NCBI GenBank assembly: GCA_951804985.1
Contig: OX638134.1
Location: 2,666,001-2,730,000 of the forward strand
Reading direction: 5' to 3'
Length of the DNA stretch: 64,000 bases
Origin: Dryomyza anilis
Taxonomy: Eukaryota; Arthropoda; Insecta; Diptera; Dryomyzidae
Part shown: in pieces, positions 35,701 to 48,250 of the stretch
Numbering within the stretch: position 1 is the stretch's first letter
Layout of the letters: each line of letters begins with the position of its first letter
Made by a program: the position numbers and the translations under genes
Notes under the pieces: model-generated
Databases searched by the model: none
What the model saw: the letters and a program-made list of their open reading frames with translations, nothing else
Told to the model about the DNA's origin: nothing

Positions 35701-37029
35701 TATTATTTTTTATATTTTCAAAAATTACATTTATCTTTACTGCCAACACCACCTCCGTCTAATTACTTAATAATTAATGCCATCATTGACTTTACAATTT
35801 GCTGCTGGCTGTCACAGTCCATCAAGTGCTCAATGCTAATTTGCAATTTCAATACTATTCAAAGCGCAGCCATTTGCAATGCAACATTGACAACTAATTT
35901 CCGTTTCCTGTCACAAGGCAAACACTTTGATGGCAGTAGAGTCCTCTTTATGCCACACTCTCTAAAATTTTTCATTTCTCACATGCCAAATTGCATTCGC
36001 ACATACTGCATATTAAACCTTATTTGATGTCAGACTCACTGAACGGACTGCCTGACGAACTGACTACTGACAGACCGACAAAAACTGTCAACAGTTCACG
36101 TTTGTCCACATCTTAACATTTGTTTGTTCCTCGAAGATAAAAGCCTTTATTGAACTGCAGTCTGTTAGTGCAAAATGTGCTGCGTCCTATGCTTGTTTAG
36201 CTGCTCCGTACCCAACTCCTGCTGCTGTTGCTAATCTGACCGCAAATACTGATTACCAAGTCTTCTCTGCAGCTTGATTGCGCAAATTGACTTGTACTGG
36301 TCTTGTCTTTATGTTGTAGTTATTGTTGTTGTTGCTGCTATTGGTCCATCACATCTACATAGAGTATTCTTCATAGTATGTCCTACGTAGGTCCTTTATT
36401 AATTTATCGTTTGCTTTTCCATTTATATTTGTCATTTATGTTTTGTGCAGCTCAAGTGCAGCGCTCTACTCTCCGTTTGGACTGACTGACTGCCTAGTGT
36501 TTGGGTCATTATCTCTTTATGAATTAATTATTGTGTTCGTCCTGCAAGCAACTTCATTATGCTCTTGTTGTAATTGTAATTGTTATTACATGCTGATTTT
36601 GGTCCTTGTGCTTGCGCTTGTCCTTCTTGTTATTGCTTTGTTACTTGAAAATGTGCAAATATTAAAATTTGTAATCAAAATAATCCTTACATTGATTGCT
36701 CGCTGTGTTCCTTTCCGCACACCGTACGAATCGTCTGTGGATCGTACACAACAAAAGGATATCGGCTGTGGCTACAGGATATCGGTTGTATTAAATGTGC
36801 TTGCTTTTCGGTTAACCATGAGGGTTATTTGTGTATCGTAGTTGTGTGGATGGTGGTCATAGGGAGAGAGGGAATGCAGTAAATTGTATAGTGTTTGTAC
36901 ATGGTAAGAAATAATTTGGCAAAAATTATTAAGTGGTTCTGACGTAAACAGTTACTATTACTTAAAATTAAATTAAATTAATTTTTATTTTATGCCATTG
37001 TTAATTTTTAACACTGAGGTGTATTTTTA
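35701..37029. other. non-coding interval of balanced composition
   Basis: DNA at 35740-36840 is less AT-rich, with GACTGACTGAC, GCTGCTG and TTGTTGTTGTT words. A 132-codon plus-strand frame (36443-36841) is hydrophobic and Leu/Val-rich (a run of LVLVLALVLL) and then changes character. I see no family match and the codon pattern is not convincing. Confidence 0.45.
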
Positions 37030-37640
37030 TTAAGTTTGAGTGCCATTTTAGCATTATCTTCCATTTGTCTTCCGCGCGATAAATGCGATTATACCGTTTA
37101 TTGTTGATTTAAAAGCATTTGAAACAATTTTTTTTGAATTCTAGTGCAATTGCAGCATTATCTTCCATTTATCTTCCGCGCGATAACTGTGCTTAATTGT
37201 CTCCCTAACTACTGAGTGTTTTGGTTTTACGAAAACAATTATTAAATTTGCGAAATAATAAAAATTGCTCACAGAAATACGTTTTTTTTTTGTTATATAA
37301 ATGACTTTTTATCGTGTCAATAATTATTTTTTAGAATAATGGAGTGTTTTAGGGTAATTTCAGCGTTATCTCCTGTTTACTTTCTGCGCGATAATTATGT
37401 TAAATCTGTTTCATTACTTCTGAGTATTATGTATTTTGAAAAATAATTTGCAATTTTGTTGAAATAATCAAATTTTTCTGAAAAATACATTATTTCGTGG
37501 TTTTAAATTACTTTTTAATGATTTATATTGTGGCAATGTTGATTTTTAAGCACTAGGGAGTATTTTTATTTTATTCTAGTGTAATTTTAGCATTATCTTC
37601 CTTTTATCTTCCGCGCGATAAATGAACTAAATCCTTTCCT
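37030..37640 (-). repeat. Box satellite, left block, reverse orientation
   Basis: Four copies of a conserved box in reverse sense, GCATTATCTTCC then CTTCCGCGCGATAA, at about 37050-37084, 37154-37187, 37362-37393 and 37589-37622. Spacings are 104, 208 and 227 bp. The box follows TTCTAGTGCAATT or a decayed form, the inverse of the AATTGCACTAG seen right of the plus-sense boxes. DNA between boxes is related but far more diverged than the boxes. Confidence 0.85.
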
Positions 37641-38459
37641 TTACTTTTGGGGGTTAAGTTTTTTGAAAAATAATTATGAATATGGCCGAAATAAGTGAAA
37701 TTTATCAATAAAAATCATTATTTCGCAAAAGTAATAAATATTTTATTTTTATATTGTACATGTTTTAATAAAACTATGAGTATCTATTAATTTATAATGC
37801 ATATAATTCATACATTTTTTACCTAAATATTGAAGTACGTTTTCGATTTTAGTAAATCTACTCCAACCTCTTTCATTACAGTGCATCAAACAATTAAGTT
37901 GCTCACAAAATCCCTGCATAAAGTGTTTGTTGTGTTATTATGTTAATAACAAGAAACTCACAATAATTATGTGCTCAACACACATACAAAACACAGAGCA
38001 ATACAAGTTTGTTACACAATAACTTCGAGTAAAATTTGCCCAAAGACTCATTGTCGTTGTCGTTGTGTGGAATATGCGTATCATTTATAATGGCTTAATT
38101 AAATGGCTACATTTATATGTGGCCAATTCAATTAACTTAATGTTGGTTCCAAAAATTAATTGCGATTTTTGGACAATGTCAGCAGCAACACAGGCGATAA
38201 CACACAACAATGTTAAAGCCATTAAGTGGGTTATGCTTATGCTTAAGTCAGGTTTATGTGGAAAACAAATTGAGTTTAGATAACAACAGTCTAACAAGCA
38301 ATTATATTATGCTAAATATGTGAATTCGTTTATGAACAATTGAAGTATAATTTACAGGCAGCTAATTGTTGCCTTAAGAATGATTTATTTGAGTTAAATT
38401 TAATTTTTTTGGCATAAATGTTTTAATTTTTTGCAAAAATAAGATGTACCGAAGCTAGA
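37641..38459. other. spacer between opposed box-satellite blocks
   Basis: About 820 bp of AT-rich DNA without the box. It contains CACAACAA words and a 72-codon plus-strand frame (38065-38283) that is mirrored by a 70-codon minus-strand frame and has no recognisable domain. It is the axis about which the box orientation flips. Confidence 0.55.
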
Positions 38460-39470
38460 GATACATTATCACCAATTTATCGCGCGGAAGATAAATGGAA
38501 GTTAATGCCAAGAATTGCACTAGTATTAAAGATAATTACTATTTAGTGTACTTTTAATAAAATTTGTGTGATATGAAAGTCAAATATCAGAAAATATAGC
38601 GAAAACATTTTTAATTAAGTTCTGGAAAACAAAAGGTATAGATGTTAGGGCTACGATTTAGTCAATTTATCACGCGGAAGATAAATGGAAAATAATGCTA
38701 AATATTCAATAGAATTAAAGTTAAAAATTCCCGAGTGCATAAAACAAAATTAGCATGACATAACACAATAAAAGCCAATTAATTTCTCTAATAAACTTAT
38801 TAATGAGAAATCTGTTCTTATTTTGGCAAAATTAGTAATGCTTTTATGAAAAAAACATGCTCCGAAGTTAACAAAAGGTTTTGCACATTTATCGCGCGGA
38901 AGATAAATGGAAGATAATGCTGAAAATGCAATGGAATTAAAGAAAATTACTACTGAGTGCTATATAATGAACTTGGCATAACATAAAACAATAAAAAGTC
39001 AATAATATCACGAAATAAAGTATTTCTTTTTAAAATTTCCTTTCTTCGGCAACATTAAGAATTTACTTTTCGAAAAACAGAACGCATAGAAGTTAGGAAA
39101 ACAATGTAGCCTTATTATCGCGCGAAAGATAAATGGAAGATAACGCTAAAATTGGTCAAGAGTCATATAAAAGGGGAACTAAGTGCTGTATAATCAATAT
39201 TTGTGCGATTTAGAAACAATTTATCTATTTAAATGCGAGATTTTATTTTTAAATGCTAAATTTTCATATTTATGTAAAAGTATTACATTTTTATGGAAAA
39301 CCATTATTATCAGTATGTTTAAATGTGATATCGCCAATTTATCGCTCTGATGATAAATGAAAAATAATGCTGAAATTCACGTAGCATCTAAGAAAAATTC
39401 TAAGAAAAGTGTTAAAAATAACAAATTCAAGCGAAATATCGCTAAAAATTCAATAATAAAACCCAATATA
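38460..39470 (+). repeat. Box satellite, right block 1, forward orientation
   Basis: Five monomers with the box AATTTATCGCGCGGAAGATA followed by AATGGAAGATAATGCT, starting at about 38474, 38664, 38886, 39112 and 39336 (spacings 190, 222, 226 and 224 bp). The box is followed by a weaker conserved AAAATTGCACTAG-AATTAAAG and ACT-GAGTGCT segment. The fifth box is decayed (TTATCGCTCTGATGATAAAT). The rest of each monomer is AT-rich and diverged. Confidence 0.87.
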
Positions 39471-40371
39471 ACTTTTCTATAACACACACTCACTCACTCA
39501 CTTACAGTTCATTGACACCTGTTTCAACATCATTTCCGTCAACTTATTACAATTTGAATTTATTTGTTATTTTTTCACTTTCATTTTGATTTTATTTATC
39601 AACGTATTTTATAGTCAAGTTAACGCGCGCGCAACGCATCTTACACAGCTCGTTTTCTTGCGGAACGTCAACGACGACATGCAATTGAATTTTTCACACA
39701 ATTTTCCATTTTTCTATCTATGAGTTTTCCGCATAAATTCATAACAACAACAGCAGCGAGAAGACTAACAGCAACCAGAAACGTATTAAGGTGGGGTTGG
39801 AGCAGTTGGAAAATGTGCTATTTTTCCAGTATTAGTTCGCAGGAAAAATATGAATTTTCACTTCTGCAATTCACCGAGTGCACTCTGCCTCTTGTCGTCG
39901 GCGGCAGGATCGAATAGAGCCAACTACCTATCGTCAACAAGCAGCAGCATTGGCAGCAGCATCGGCAGTAGCATCGACAGCAGCAACAGCCGCCTGCAGC
40001 ATGTCACATGCTTAGTCGAACAGCCTCATAAAGAGGTGAATTCGATTTCCGTTCGTTGCCAGACGTAGAAGAATGTCAATGTGTTAGTATGTAAATGCGT
40101 GTGAGTGTGTATATGTTTGTGTGTGACTTATATAAAACTTGATAATCATTTTTGTAAATTTTGTGCCAATTTTTTTCAATTTTCAAGTTATTCATAGTAC
40201 GTGTCTTATTTTATTATTTGTCGTATGTTTCGCTGTCGCGTTTTCAATATACCGCGTATTCAATATTCAAAATTACAAGTTATCGCAAATTTAAATATAA
40301 AGTTATGTGCTTGAAAATTGTAGGTTATGGAAAATGCAAAGTGCTGTGGTGCTTAAAGAACCTACTTCAAA
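39471..40371. other. non-satellite interval
   Basis: About 900 bp of balanced DNA containing CACTCACTCACTCAC, AACAACAACAGCAGCG and AGCAGCAGCATCGGCAGTAG. The last gives a Ser-rich translation in a 72-codon frame (39850-40068). The simple-repeat nature makes coding doubtful. Confidence 0.45.
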
Positions 40372-40606
40372 AGTTAATTTATGTTGACTATTATTACAAG
40401 CTAAATCTTCTACACTTGCATAATTTAATGTCTATAAATATGCAACTCTTTATCAGTCTTTTTATATCCTAAGATCGTTCAACAGTTGATCCTTTTTTAC
40501 ATTGTTCACAATCTGTTATTTGAACTCATTTCAATTGACTTTTTTATAATAAATATGTTAAATTATTATTTTGTCCACATGAGAATAAACTATTTTGGCG
40601 CTATAA
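40372..40606 (+). repeat. Flank duplication, left copy
   Basis: Diverged direct repeat of 41639-41840, offset 1267 bp. Matching landmarks are ATGTTGACT-ATT, TTCAACAGTTGATCCTTTTT (right copy TTCAGCAGTTGGTTCTTTTT), TTCACAATCTGTT and CATTTCAATTGACTT. It is not part of the box monomer. It brackets right block 2 of the box satellite. Confidence 0.75.
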
Positions 40607-40609
40607 ATA

Positions 40610-41560
40610 TACCCAGGCATTAACAAACATTATCGCCAATTTATTGCGCGGAAGATAAATGCAAGATAACGCTAAAATTGCACTAGCAATAAAGCAACAT
40701 ACTAATAAGTCTTGAATTATCAACATTTGCTCATTATGAAGACAAATTATCTATTAATATCGCTATTTATCGTAATTATGGGATACATCTTCTTTTTTTT
40801 CGCAAGATTATTATTTATTTTTGCCAAACCTATTCGCTCCGATAATAAAAATATGTTATCACCAATTTATCGCGCGGAAGATAAATGGAAGATAACGGTG
40901 AAAATGCGCTAGAAATAAAGAAAATAGTAATAATTGCTGTGTTTACAACATTAGTTTTTCTATTTTCTATGACTATAGTGAAATGTCGATTTTATGAAGT
41001 AAGTCTTATATTTTTTTGCATTAAAAATGCTTATTTTTGCAAAACCAATACGCCCAGATCATAAAAATATGATATCGCCAATTTATCGCGCGGAAGATAA
41101 AAGAAAAATAACACTCAAAATGCACTAGCAATAGTTGAAACAGTAAAATTTTCGTTTTATCAACATATTCGCTATCTAAAGAAAAATTTCCTACGAGTTT
41201 ACCGATTAAAGTTATTTTTGCGCAAGACCAATATGCTCAGAACGTCTAAAGATGATGTTGCCAATTTATCGCAAAAAAGAAAAATGAAAAGAAAAAACGC
41301 TGTAATTACATTGACAATATAAAAATTACTAATAATTTGTTATTTAATTATAATATTTTCACTATTTAGAAACTAATTATATCTAAATATCGTGAGCAAT
41401 CATTTTATAAAACGTTTTTTTGATAATATTATATTTTTTTTTTTGTAAGGTTAATGTTTATTATTGCAAATTTAATACGCTCTGATCATTAAAATATGAT
41501 ATCGCCAATTTATCGCGTGGAAGATAAATTAGAAAATATGGCTCTAGAGATCTACAGTAT
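40610..41560 (+). repeat. Box satellite, right block 2, forward orientation
   Basis: Five monomers with boxes starting at about 40638, 40864, 41080, 41263 and 41507 (spacings 226, 216, 183 and 244 bp). In most copies an extended conserved segment precedes the box: CGCTCNGATCATAAAAATAT then GATATCGCC. The fourth box is heavily decayed (TTATCGCAAAAAAGAAAAAT) and the fifth is GCGTGGAAGATAAATT. The best preserved is 40864-40900. Confidence 0.87.
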
Positions 41561-41638
41561 ATTATAAAAAGACTTAAAAATGGTATATTAATTAAAAATG
41601 TACGTTAGTAATGCGAAAAAATTTTCAAAATTCAATAA

Positions 41639-41840
41639 AACTACTTCATGTTGACTCATATTCCCATCTACTTGTCCTTTTCGCCTACTACAGACACCGT
41701 GTAACTCGTTGTATTTGAATGTGCAACACTTCACTAATTTTTTCTATGTGCTTATGTCCTTCAGCAGTTGGTTCTTTTTGTACCTGGTCCACAATCAGTT
41801 GTTTGAGCTAATTTCAATTGACTTGAATTTAAATAAATTT
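41639..41840 (+). repeat. Flank duplication, right copy
   Basis: Diverged partner of 40372-40606, with TTCATGTTGACTCATATTCC, TTCAGCAGTTGGTTCTTTTT and CTAATTTCAATTGACTTGAA. A 60-codon plus-strand frame crosses it, but the left copy does not keep that frame, so coding is unlikely. Confidence 0.75.
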
Positions 41841-42499
41841 GTTCGCTCCACATTAATATACTTCAATTGGTCTTTGTTTGTGCAAGGATGAAGCAATTTT
41901 AAAATAAAGTCGCACCACTATAACTCAAATGTAAGGCATACAAAAATGTTTAAATTGTAACTTTTATATAGTAAATGTCCCCCAGTCAAAATGTATGATA
42001 GATTCCAGCAACTTTAGAGACTATTTTAAAAGATTTTAAATAGGCAAACGCTGTCAAATATGAAAAAATATGAAGGAATGTTGTAGATGTGCAGATGACA
42101 TGTGAATTTTAAAAAAATATTGTTAATTCAAAATAACTAATTCTTTGATTATTCTTTTATATTAACTAAAGTTGTGATGTTGTAAAATAAAAATAATCTA
42201 TAGATTTGAAATTTGAGTTAAGTTACTTTGGTAAAATAAGTGTTATAGGCAACACTAAAAACATGGTGGAGAAAATACTTTGGTATTGGATTTTTATCCA
42301 CGTATTGCTAAAGGCAGAATCAATGTTTGCCTAAGTAATGATGTCACAGGATTTCAGCAACGACGAAGAGGAAATAGTAGCAAAAAAGGCTATGGGAACT
42401 AGAGTTAATAGAGAGTTTAATAAAATATATCTAAAATAGTTTGTTTTATATATATGTGCGAATTTAATTATAGAGAATTAAAGACTTTTCAAAAAAACA
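41841..42499. other. AT-rich non-coding DNA
   Basis: AT-rich single-copy-looking DNA. I see nothing in it that I can name. Confidence 0.55.
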
Positions 42500-43610
42500 T
42501 TTTGTTTTCCATAAATTCATTTTTTTTTACTAAATTTTTTACTTAAAATTTAATTTTCCACAAGAAATTGAATTTTTCACTTTGAATTAAATTTTTCAGT
42601 TCAAATTCAATTTTCCATTAAAATTAAATTTTGCACTAAAAATTAAATTTTTTCACTAAAAATTAAATTTTTCACTGAAAATTCAAATTTTCTTTAAAAA
42701 TTAAAATTTTTACTAAACATTATATTTTACACTAAAAATAAAATTTTTAAATTAAAATTTAATTTTTCATTAAAAATTTAATTTTTCATTAAAAATTTAA
42801 TTTTTTATAAAAATTCATTTTTCATTAAAAATTTAATTTTTTATAAAAATTCAATTTTTATTAAAAATTTAATTTTTTATAAAAATTCAATTTTCATTAA
42901 AAATTCAATTTTCATTATTTATTAAATTTTCACTAAAAATTCAATTTTTCACTAAAAATTTAATTTGTCATTAATAATTTCATTTTTCACAAGAAATTCA
43001 ATTTTTCACTTAAAATTAAGTTTTTCACTAAAAATTTCACATTTTTCTATAATTAAAATTTTCACTAAAAATTTAATATTTCCCTATAATTAAAATTTCC
43101 ACTAAAAATATTTTTTTTACTAAAATCTCAATATTTGCTAAAAGCTAAATGTTCACTAAAATTTCAATTTTAAACTAAATTTTAATTTTTTTTTAAAATA
43201 CCATTTTTCACTAAAAATAAAATTTTTGATTTAAAATTCAATTTTTGATTAAAAATTCAATTTTCGACTAAAAATTCAATTAGTGACTAAAAATAAAATG
43301 TTTCACTAAAATTTAAATATTAGTAAAAAATTAAATATTTGTTGAAACATTTTTTTTCTATATTTTTTATCATTTGATTAAAAATTCAGTGTTTTGCTAA
43401 AAGATCTAAATTTCATTTGTTTACTAAAATTTCAATTTTTTACTAATATTCAAATTTTCAGTGAAAAATCCATTTGTTACAAAAAAAATTCTAAATTTCA
43501 CTAAAAATTTAATTTTTTCTTAGAAATTTTATTTTTTACTAAATATACAATTTTTGTTTAATAATTGGAATTTCTTTTAAGAATTTAAATTTTGACAAAA
43601 CATTAAAATT
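42500..43610 (+). repeat. 19-bp satellite array, old and degenerate, forward
   Basis: CACTAAAAATTAAATTTTT-like units recur but with many substitutions and indels. A sub-block near 42755-42905 alternates CATTAAAAATTTAATTTTT and TATAAAAATTCAATTTTC units, a local higher-order repeat. No homogenised core is present, so this is among the oldest arrays here. Confidence 0.85.
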
Positions 43611-44499
43611 TTTTTAAAATCCATATAAATTTTCAACTGCACTCAAATATTTTATCACTTCATCGTATTAACATTTTTCACTTTATTTGCAGCTCTTAAG
43701 TTTTTCCGCTTTTTCTGATATTTATTTTGCACATTTTATTATTTCCTTCGGCTCTTGATTTTTTTTTCGATATTTTTTATATATCATTTATTCTTTCTTT
43801 TGCTTGTCCGCAACATTTTCTTTGCATGCAGCTGGAAATTGTTGCTTCACCATTTTCAATTTATTTTATTTGTTTGTTTGTCTGTCCGTCCGTCCGTTCA
43901 TCTCTGTGTCGTTCGTTGTATGGTGTAGCGCTTTTAACTGTCTGTCGCGCATTCATTCAGTCTGTCAGCCTGACTTTAGTGCTGCGCTGCACTGTGCTGC
44001 ACTGTGCCGCTCTATGCTGTGTCGCTCCGTCGGTCGCTCTCTTTATTTGTATAACTTCTTGTTAGTGAAGTCGAGCGCATTGCTTAGACACAGAGTGCAA
44101 CACACAAACACACGGACACACAGCGCCACTATGCGAGATGCAGCTTCACAAATACATGAAACGAATGCAGGAAACACAGTGTGCTCAGTGTGCCAGAGCG
44201 AGATGGCGCTATGTTAAGCACACATCAATTTCGAAACAATAATTGAAAATTGCAACATTGAAATGGGGCACGTTGTAAAAGTGTCTAAAATAAAGTGTTG
44301 CATTTTATTGCGGGACAGAGATGGAGCGCTGAAGAAACAGAGACGGATATGGCATGGGGTGCTGGTGCTGCGAATGCTAAGGCGTATAAATAACTGACAT
44401 TTGCTATTTCAAGAAAATTAAAATGCAGCACAATTTAATGCAAATTAAATTATTAAATTTAAATGTTAATGACAAGTTTTAAAAATTTTAGTTTTTAGA
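43611..44499. other. non-coding interval of balanced composition
   Basis: The DNA contains GTCCGTCCGTCCG (43880-43895) and GCTGCGCTGCACTGTGCTGC (43981 onward). Plus-strand frames of 112 and 137 codons overlap (43727-44217) and are rich in Cys, Ser and Leu because of the TGCTGC/GTCTGTC words. I do not recognise any domain. Confidence 0.45.
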
Positions 44500-45705
44500 G
44501 AAAACTTAAATTTTAACTAAAACTGATTTGAGTAAAAATTGATATTTGAGTGAAATATTGAATTTTTAGTGATAAATTAAAATTTGAGTGGAAAATTAAA
44601 TTTCTAGCGTAAATTTGAATTTTTTAGTGAAATATTTAATTTTTATTGAAAAATTGAATTTCTTAGTGCAAAATTAAATTTTTAGTGAAAAATTAAATTT
44701 TAAATGAAATTTGGCGTTTTGTGTGAAAAATTTGTTTATAGTGAAAAATTGAGTTTTCATTTGATTTTTCATTTGATTTTTTTTAATGAAATTTTAAATT
44801 TTGAGTGACAAATTGAATTTTTGTGAAAAAATTAATTTTGAGTGAAAAATTTATATATGAGTCAAAATTTATATTTGAGTGAAATATTGAATATTGAATG
44901 AAAAATTGAATTTTGAGTGAAAATTTGTAGTTTATTTGACAAGTGAAAATTTAATTTTGTGTGAAAAATTTAATTTAATTGTCAAATTGAATTTTCAGTA
45001 AAAAATTTTATTTTGAGTGAAAAATTCAATATTCAGTGGAAAATTGATTTTGAGTGAAAAATTGAATTTTTAGTGATACATTGAATTTTGAGTGAACATT
45101 TTAATTTTGAATGAAAAAATTAATTTCGTGTGAAAAAATAAGTTTTGAATGAAAAATTGAATTTCGAGTGAAAAATTTAATTTTTAGTGAAAATTTAATT
45201 TTGAGTGAAAAATTGAATATTTAAATATAAATTGAATTATGAGTGAAAATTTGAATTTTGAGTGAAAAATTGAATTTTGAGTGAAAAATTTAATTTTGAG
45301 ATAAAATTTGAATTTTTAGTGATAAATTGAATTTTGAGTGAAAATTTTAATTTTTAGTGATAAATTGAATTTTGAGTGAAAATTTTAATTTTGAATGAAA
45401 ATTTGAATTTCTTGTGAAAAATTTAATTTTAAGTTATAAATTAAATTTTGAGTGAAAAATTTAATATTGAGTGGAAATTTGATTTTGAGTGAAAAATTGA
45501 ATTTTGTGTGAAAATTTGAATTTTGTGTGAATATTAATAGTGATAAATTGAATTTTTAGTGAAAAATTTAATATTGAGTGAAAAGTTTAATTTTGAGTGA
45601 AAAATAGATTGTTAGTGAAAAATTGTATTTTTAGTGAAAAATTGAATTTTTAGTGAAAAAACGATTTTTAATGAAAAATGAAATATTAATGAAAAATTAT
45701 ATTTT
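44500..45705 (-). repeat. 19-bp satellite array, mixed types, reverse
   Basis: Units read AAAAATTGAATTTTGAGTG (type 2-like) mixed with AAAAATTGAATTTTTAGTG (type 1), reverse sense. The types are interleaved monomer by monomer rather than in blocks. There are many one-base indels. Confidence 0.9.
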
Positions 45706-46784
45706 ATTATGAATAAATTCATTTATTTTTTAATAAATTTTAAAGGAATAATTATAAAATTAAAATGATATAAAAATAACATATAAATTCTTAATTTTGA
45801 TGTCATCCAAATACTACCATGTTTTTGGTGTCCTTGGCCCTTGCTTTTAATTTTTTTTGTTCATTGGCTCCAATGCTGCTTAATACACGCTCATCCATCA
45901 GCTGCCAACATGATGTATTTTTTCGGGACACCCGCGTCGTACACAGTTCGACCTCTTATTTTCAGCATTGCTGTCAGATATAAACAGTTTTTTTTATACC
46001 ATTTTTATTTTTTTTGGTTCTATTTTGATTGATTTCCTTGTTTCGCGTAGAATATTTATTGCGTTCGCTCGCAGAGCAATTTTTTGTTTGTCAGGCGTTA
46101 ATTTTTTTCCATAGATTTGTTGTCATTTTCATCATTGTCAGCTTCGTCATGGTTGTCATTTGTAAAATTGCGTTCATTGTTGTTGTCACTCGAGTTTTAT
46201 GTTGGTGCTTTTGTTTGTCATACACTTGAAGCGTCTACATCATTGGTTTCGTTTCTTGGAATTCTTGACTTTATTTTTATTTATTTTTATTTTATTTTTT
46301 CTATCAAGTGTTTCTCTTAAAATTCGCTTTCAATCGATGTGCTGCAGTTGCTCGTGCATGGCTCCTTCGACGCTGACTTGCTGACAATTTTCCTCTTGTC
46401 TCACAATTGAGTTGGTTGGTGCTCCTCTCACATTTTGGCTCCGATTTAAAGCTTCGTTTTTCAGGGTTTATTGTGTCAATTTTGCCGTTTGCCATTGAAT
46501 TTATTTTACTGTCAGTCTTTGTCAGGGCAGCAGTAGCAGTAGCGTCATCATTACTATTGAAATTATGCATCAGTGAATATTTATTTTTGCTATAAATACA
46601 TGCGCTTCATTGGACATTTCTGTGAATGGAATTTTAATATTTTTTGAATTTTTAAAATAAATTTTATTAAAGAAATTTAATAAAAGCAAAAATTTTAAAA
46701 ATATATATTATTTTTTAACAAATAAGGTATTTCTTTTAATTTAAATTGGAATTAGTGCTGGATATTAAATCACGGTATAATTTT
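45706..46784. other. non-coding interval
   Basis: T-rich to balanced DNA. Overlapping plus-strand frames of 61-67 codons (45841-46384) and an 88-codon minus-strand frame (46304-46570) show no domain. No gene is supported. Confidence 0.45.
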
Positions 46785-48250
46785 AGTTTGAGTGATAATT
46801 TTATTTGTTTATTATAATTTGAATTTGTGTGAAAATTTGAATTTTGAGTGAAAATTTGAATTTTGAGTGAAAATTTGAATTTTGAGTCAAAATTTGAATT
46901 TTGAGGGAAATTTGGAATTTTGAATTTTAAGTGAAAATTTGAACTTTGAGTAAAAATTTGAATTGTGAGTGAAATTTTGAATTTTGAGTAAAAATTTGAT
47001 TTGTGAGTGAAAATTTGAATTTTGAGTGAAAATTTGAATTTTGAGGGAAAATTGGAATTTTGAGGGAAAATTGGAATTTTGAGGAAAAATTTGAATTTTG
47101 AGTGAAAATTTGAATTTTGAGTGAAAATTTTAATCTTGAGTGCATTATTGAATTTTGAGTGAAATTTTGAATTTTGAGTGAAAATTTTAATCTTGAGTGC
47201 ATTATTGAATTTTGAGTGAAATTTTGAATTTTGAGTGAAAATTTAAATTTAGAGTGTAAAATTGAATTTTGAATGAAAATGTGAATTTTGAGTGAACTTT
47301 AGAATTTGGAGTAAAAAATTGAATTTTTAGAGAAAATTTGAATTTTGAGTGAACATTTTAATTTTGAGTGAAAATTTGAATTTTGAGTGAAAATTTTAAT
47401 TTTGAGCGAAATGTTTGAAGTTTGATTGAAATTTTGAGTGAATATTTAAATTTTGCCCGAAAATTAGAATATTGAGTTAAAATTTTAATTTTGAGTGAAA
47501 AGTTGAGTTTTTAATATTGAGTGAAATATAAAATTTTTAGTGAAAATTCAGTTTTGAGTGAAAATTTGAATTATTAGTGAAAATTTGAATTTTGAGTGAA
47601 AATTTTGAATTTTTAATAAACATTTAAATTTTGAGTGAATATTTTTATTTTGAATAAAAATATTAATTTAGAGTAAAATTGTTAATTTTTAGTGAATATT
47701 TTATGTAGAGTAAAAATTTGAATTTTGAGTAAAAAAAAATAATTTGGTGTGCAAATTTTAATATTGAGTGAAAAATTAATTTGTAGTGAACATTTGAATT
47801 TTGAGTGAAAAATTGAATTTTGATAGAAAATTTTAATATTGAGTGAACATTTTAATTTAGAGTGAATATTTATTTGAATTTTTAGGAAAAATTGAATTTT
47901 GAGTGAAAATTATAATTTCGAGTGAAAAATTCGAATATTAAATGAATATTTTAATTTTTAGTGAATATTTGAATTTTGAGTACAAACATTAATTTTGAGT
48001 GAATATTTTATGTGGAGTAATAATTTTAACTTTGAGTGAAAATTCGTATTTTGAGTGAAAATTTTAATATTGAGTGAAGATTTTAATATTGAGTGAAAAT
48101 TTGAATTTTGAGTATAAATTTGAATTTTGAGTGAACATTAGAATTTTGATTGAAAATTTTAATTTTGAGTGAAAATTTTAATTTTGAGTGGAAGTTTTAA
48201 TTTTAAGTGAAAATTTGAATTTTGAGTGAATATTTTTACTTGATTGTGAA
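46785..48250 (-). repeat. 19-bp satellite array, type 2, reverse
   Basis: Units read AAAATTTGAATTTTGAGTG, reverse sense. A local duplication at about 47120-47230 repeats TTTTAATCTTGAGTGCATTA twice, 60 bp apart. The array becomes irregular after 47440. Confidence 0.92.

Noticed and set aside
36443..36841. 132-codon hydrophobic frame, possibly membrane protein
   Set aside because: The Leu/Val run comes from CTTGTGCTTGCGCTTGTCC-like words. There is no consistent codon bias or homology that I recognise.
37030..41560. CRISPR-like or repeat-spacer array suggested by conserved boxes at ~220-bp intervals
   Set aside because: The intervening DNA is itself homologous between monomers (for example AATTGCACTAG and GAGTGCT segments after each box), so it is a diverged satellite, not repeat plus unique spacer.
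43727..44217. Cys-rich frames of 112 and 137 codons
   Set aside because: The cysteines derive from TGCTGC/GTCTGTC simple words and no regular spacing pattern is present.
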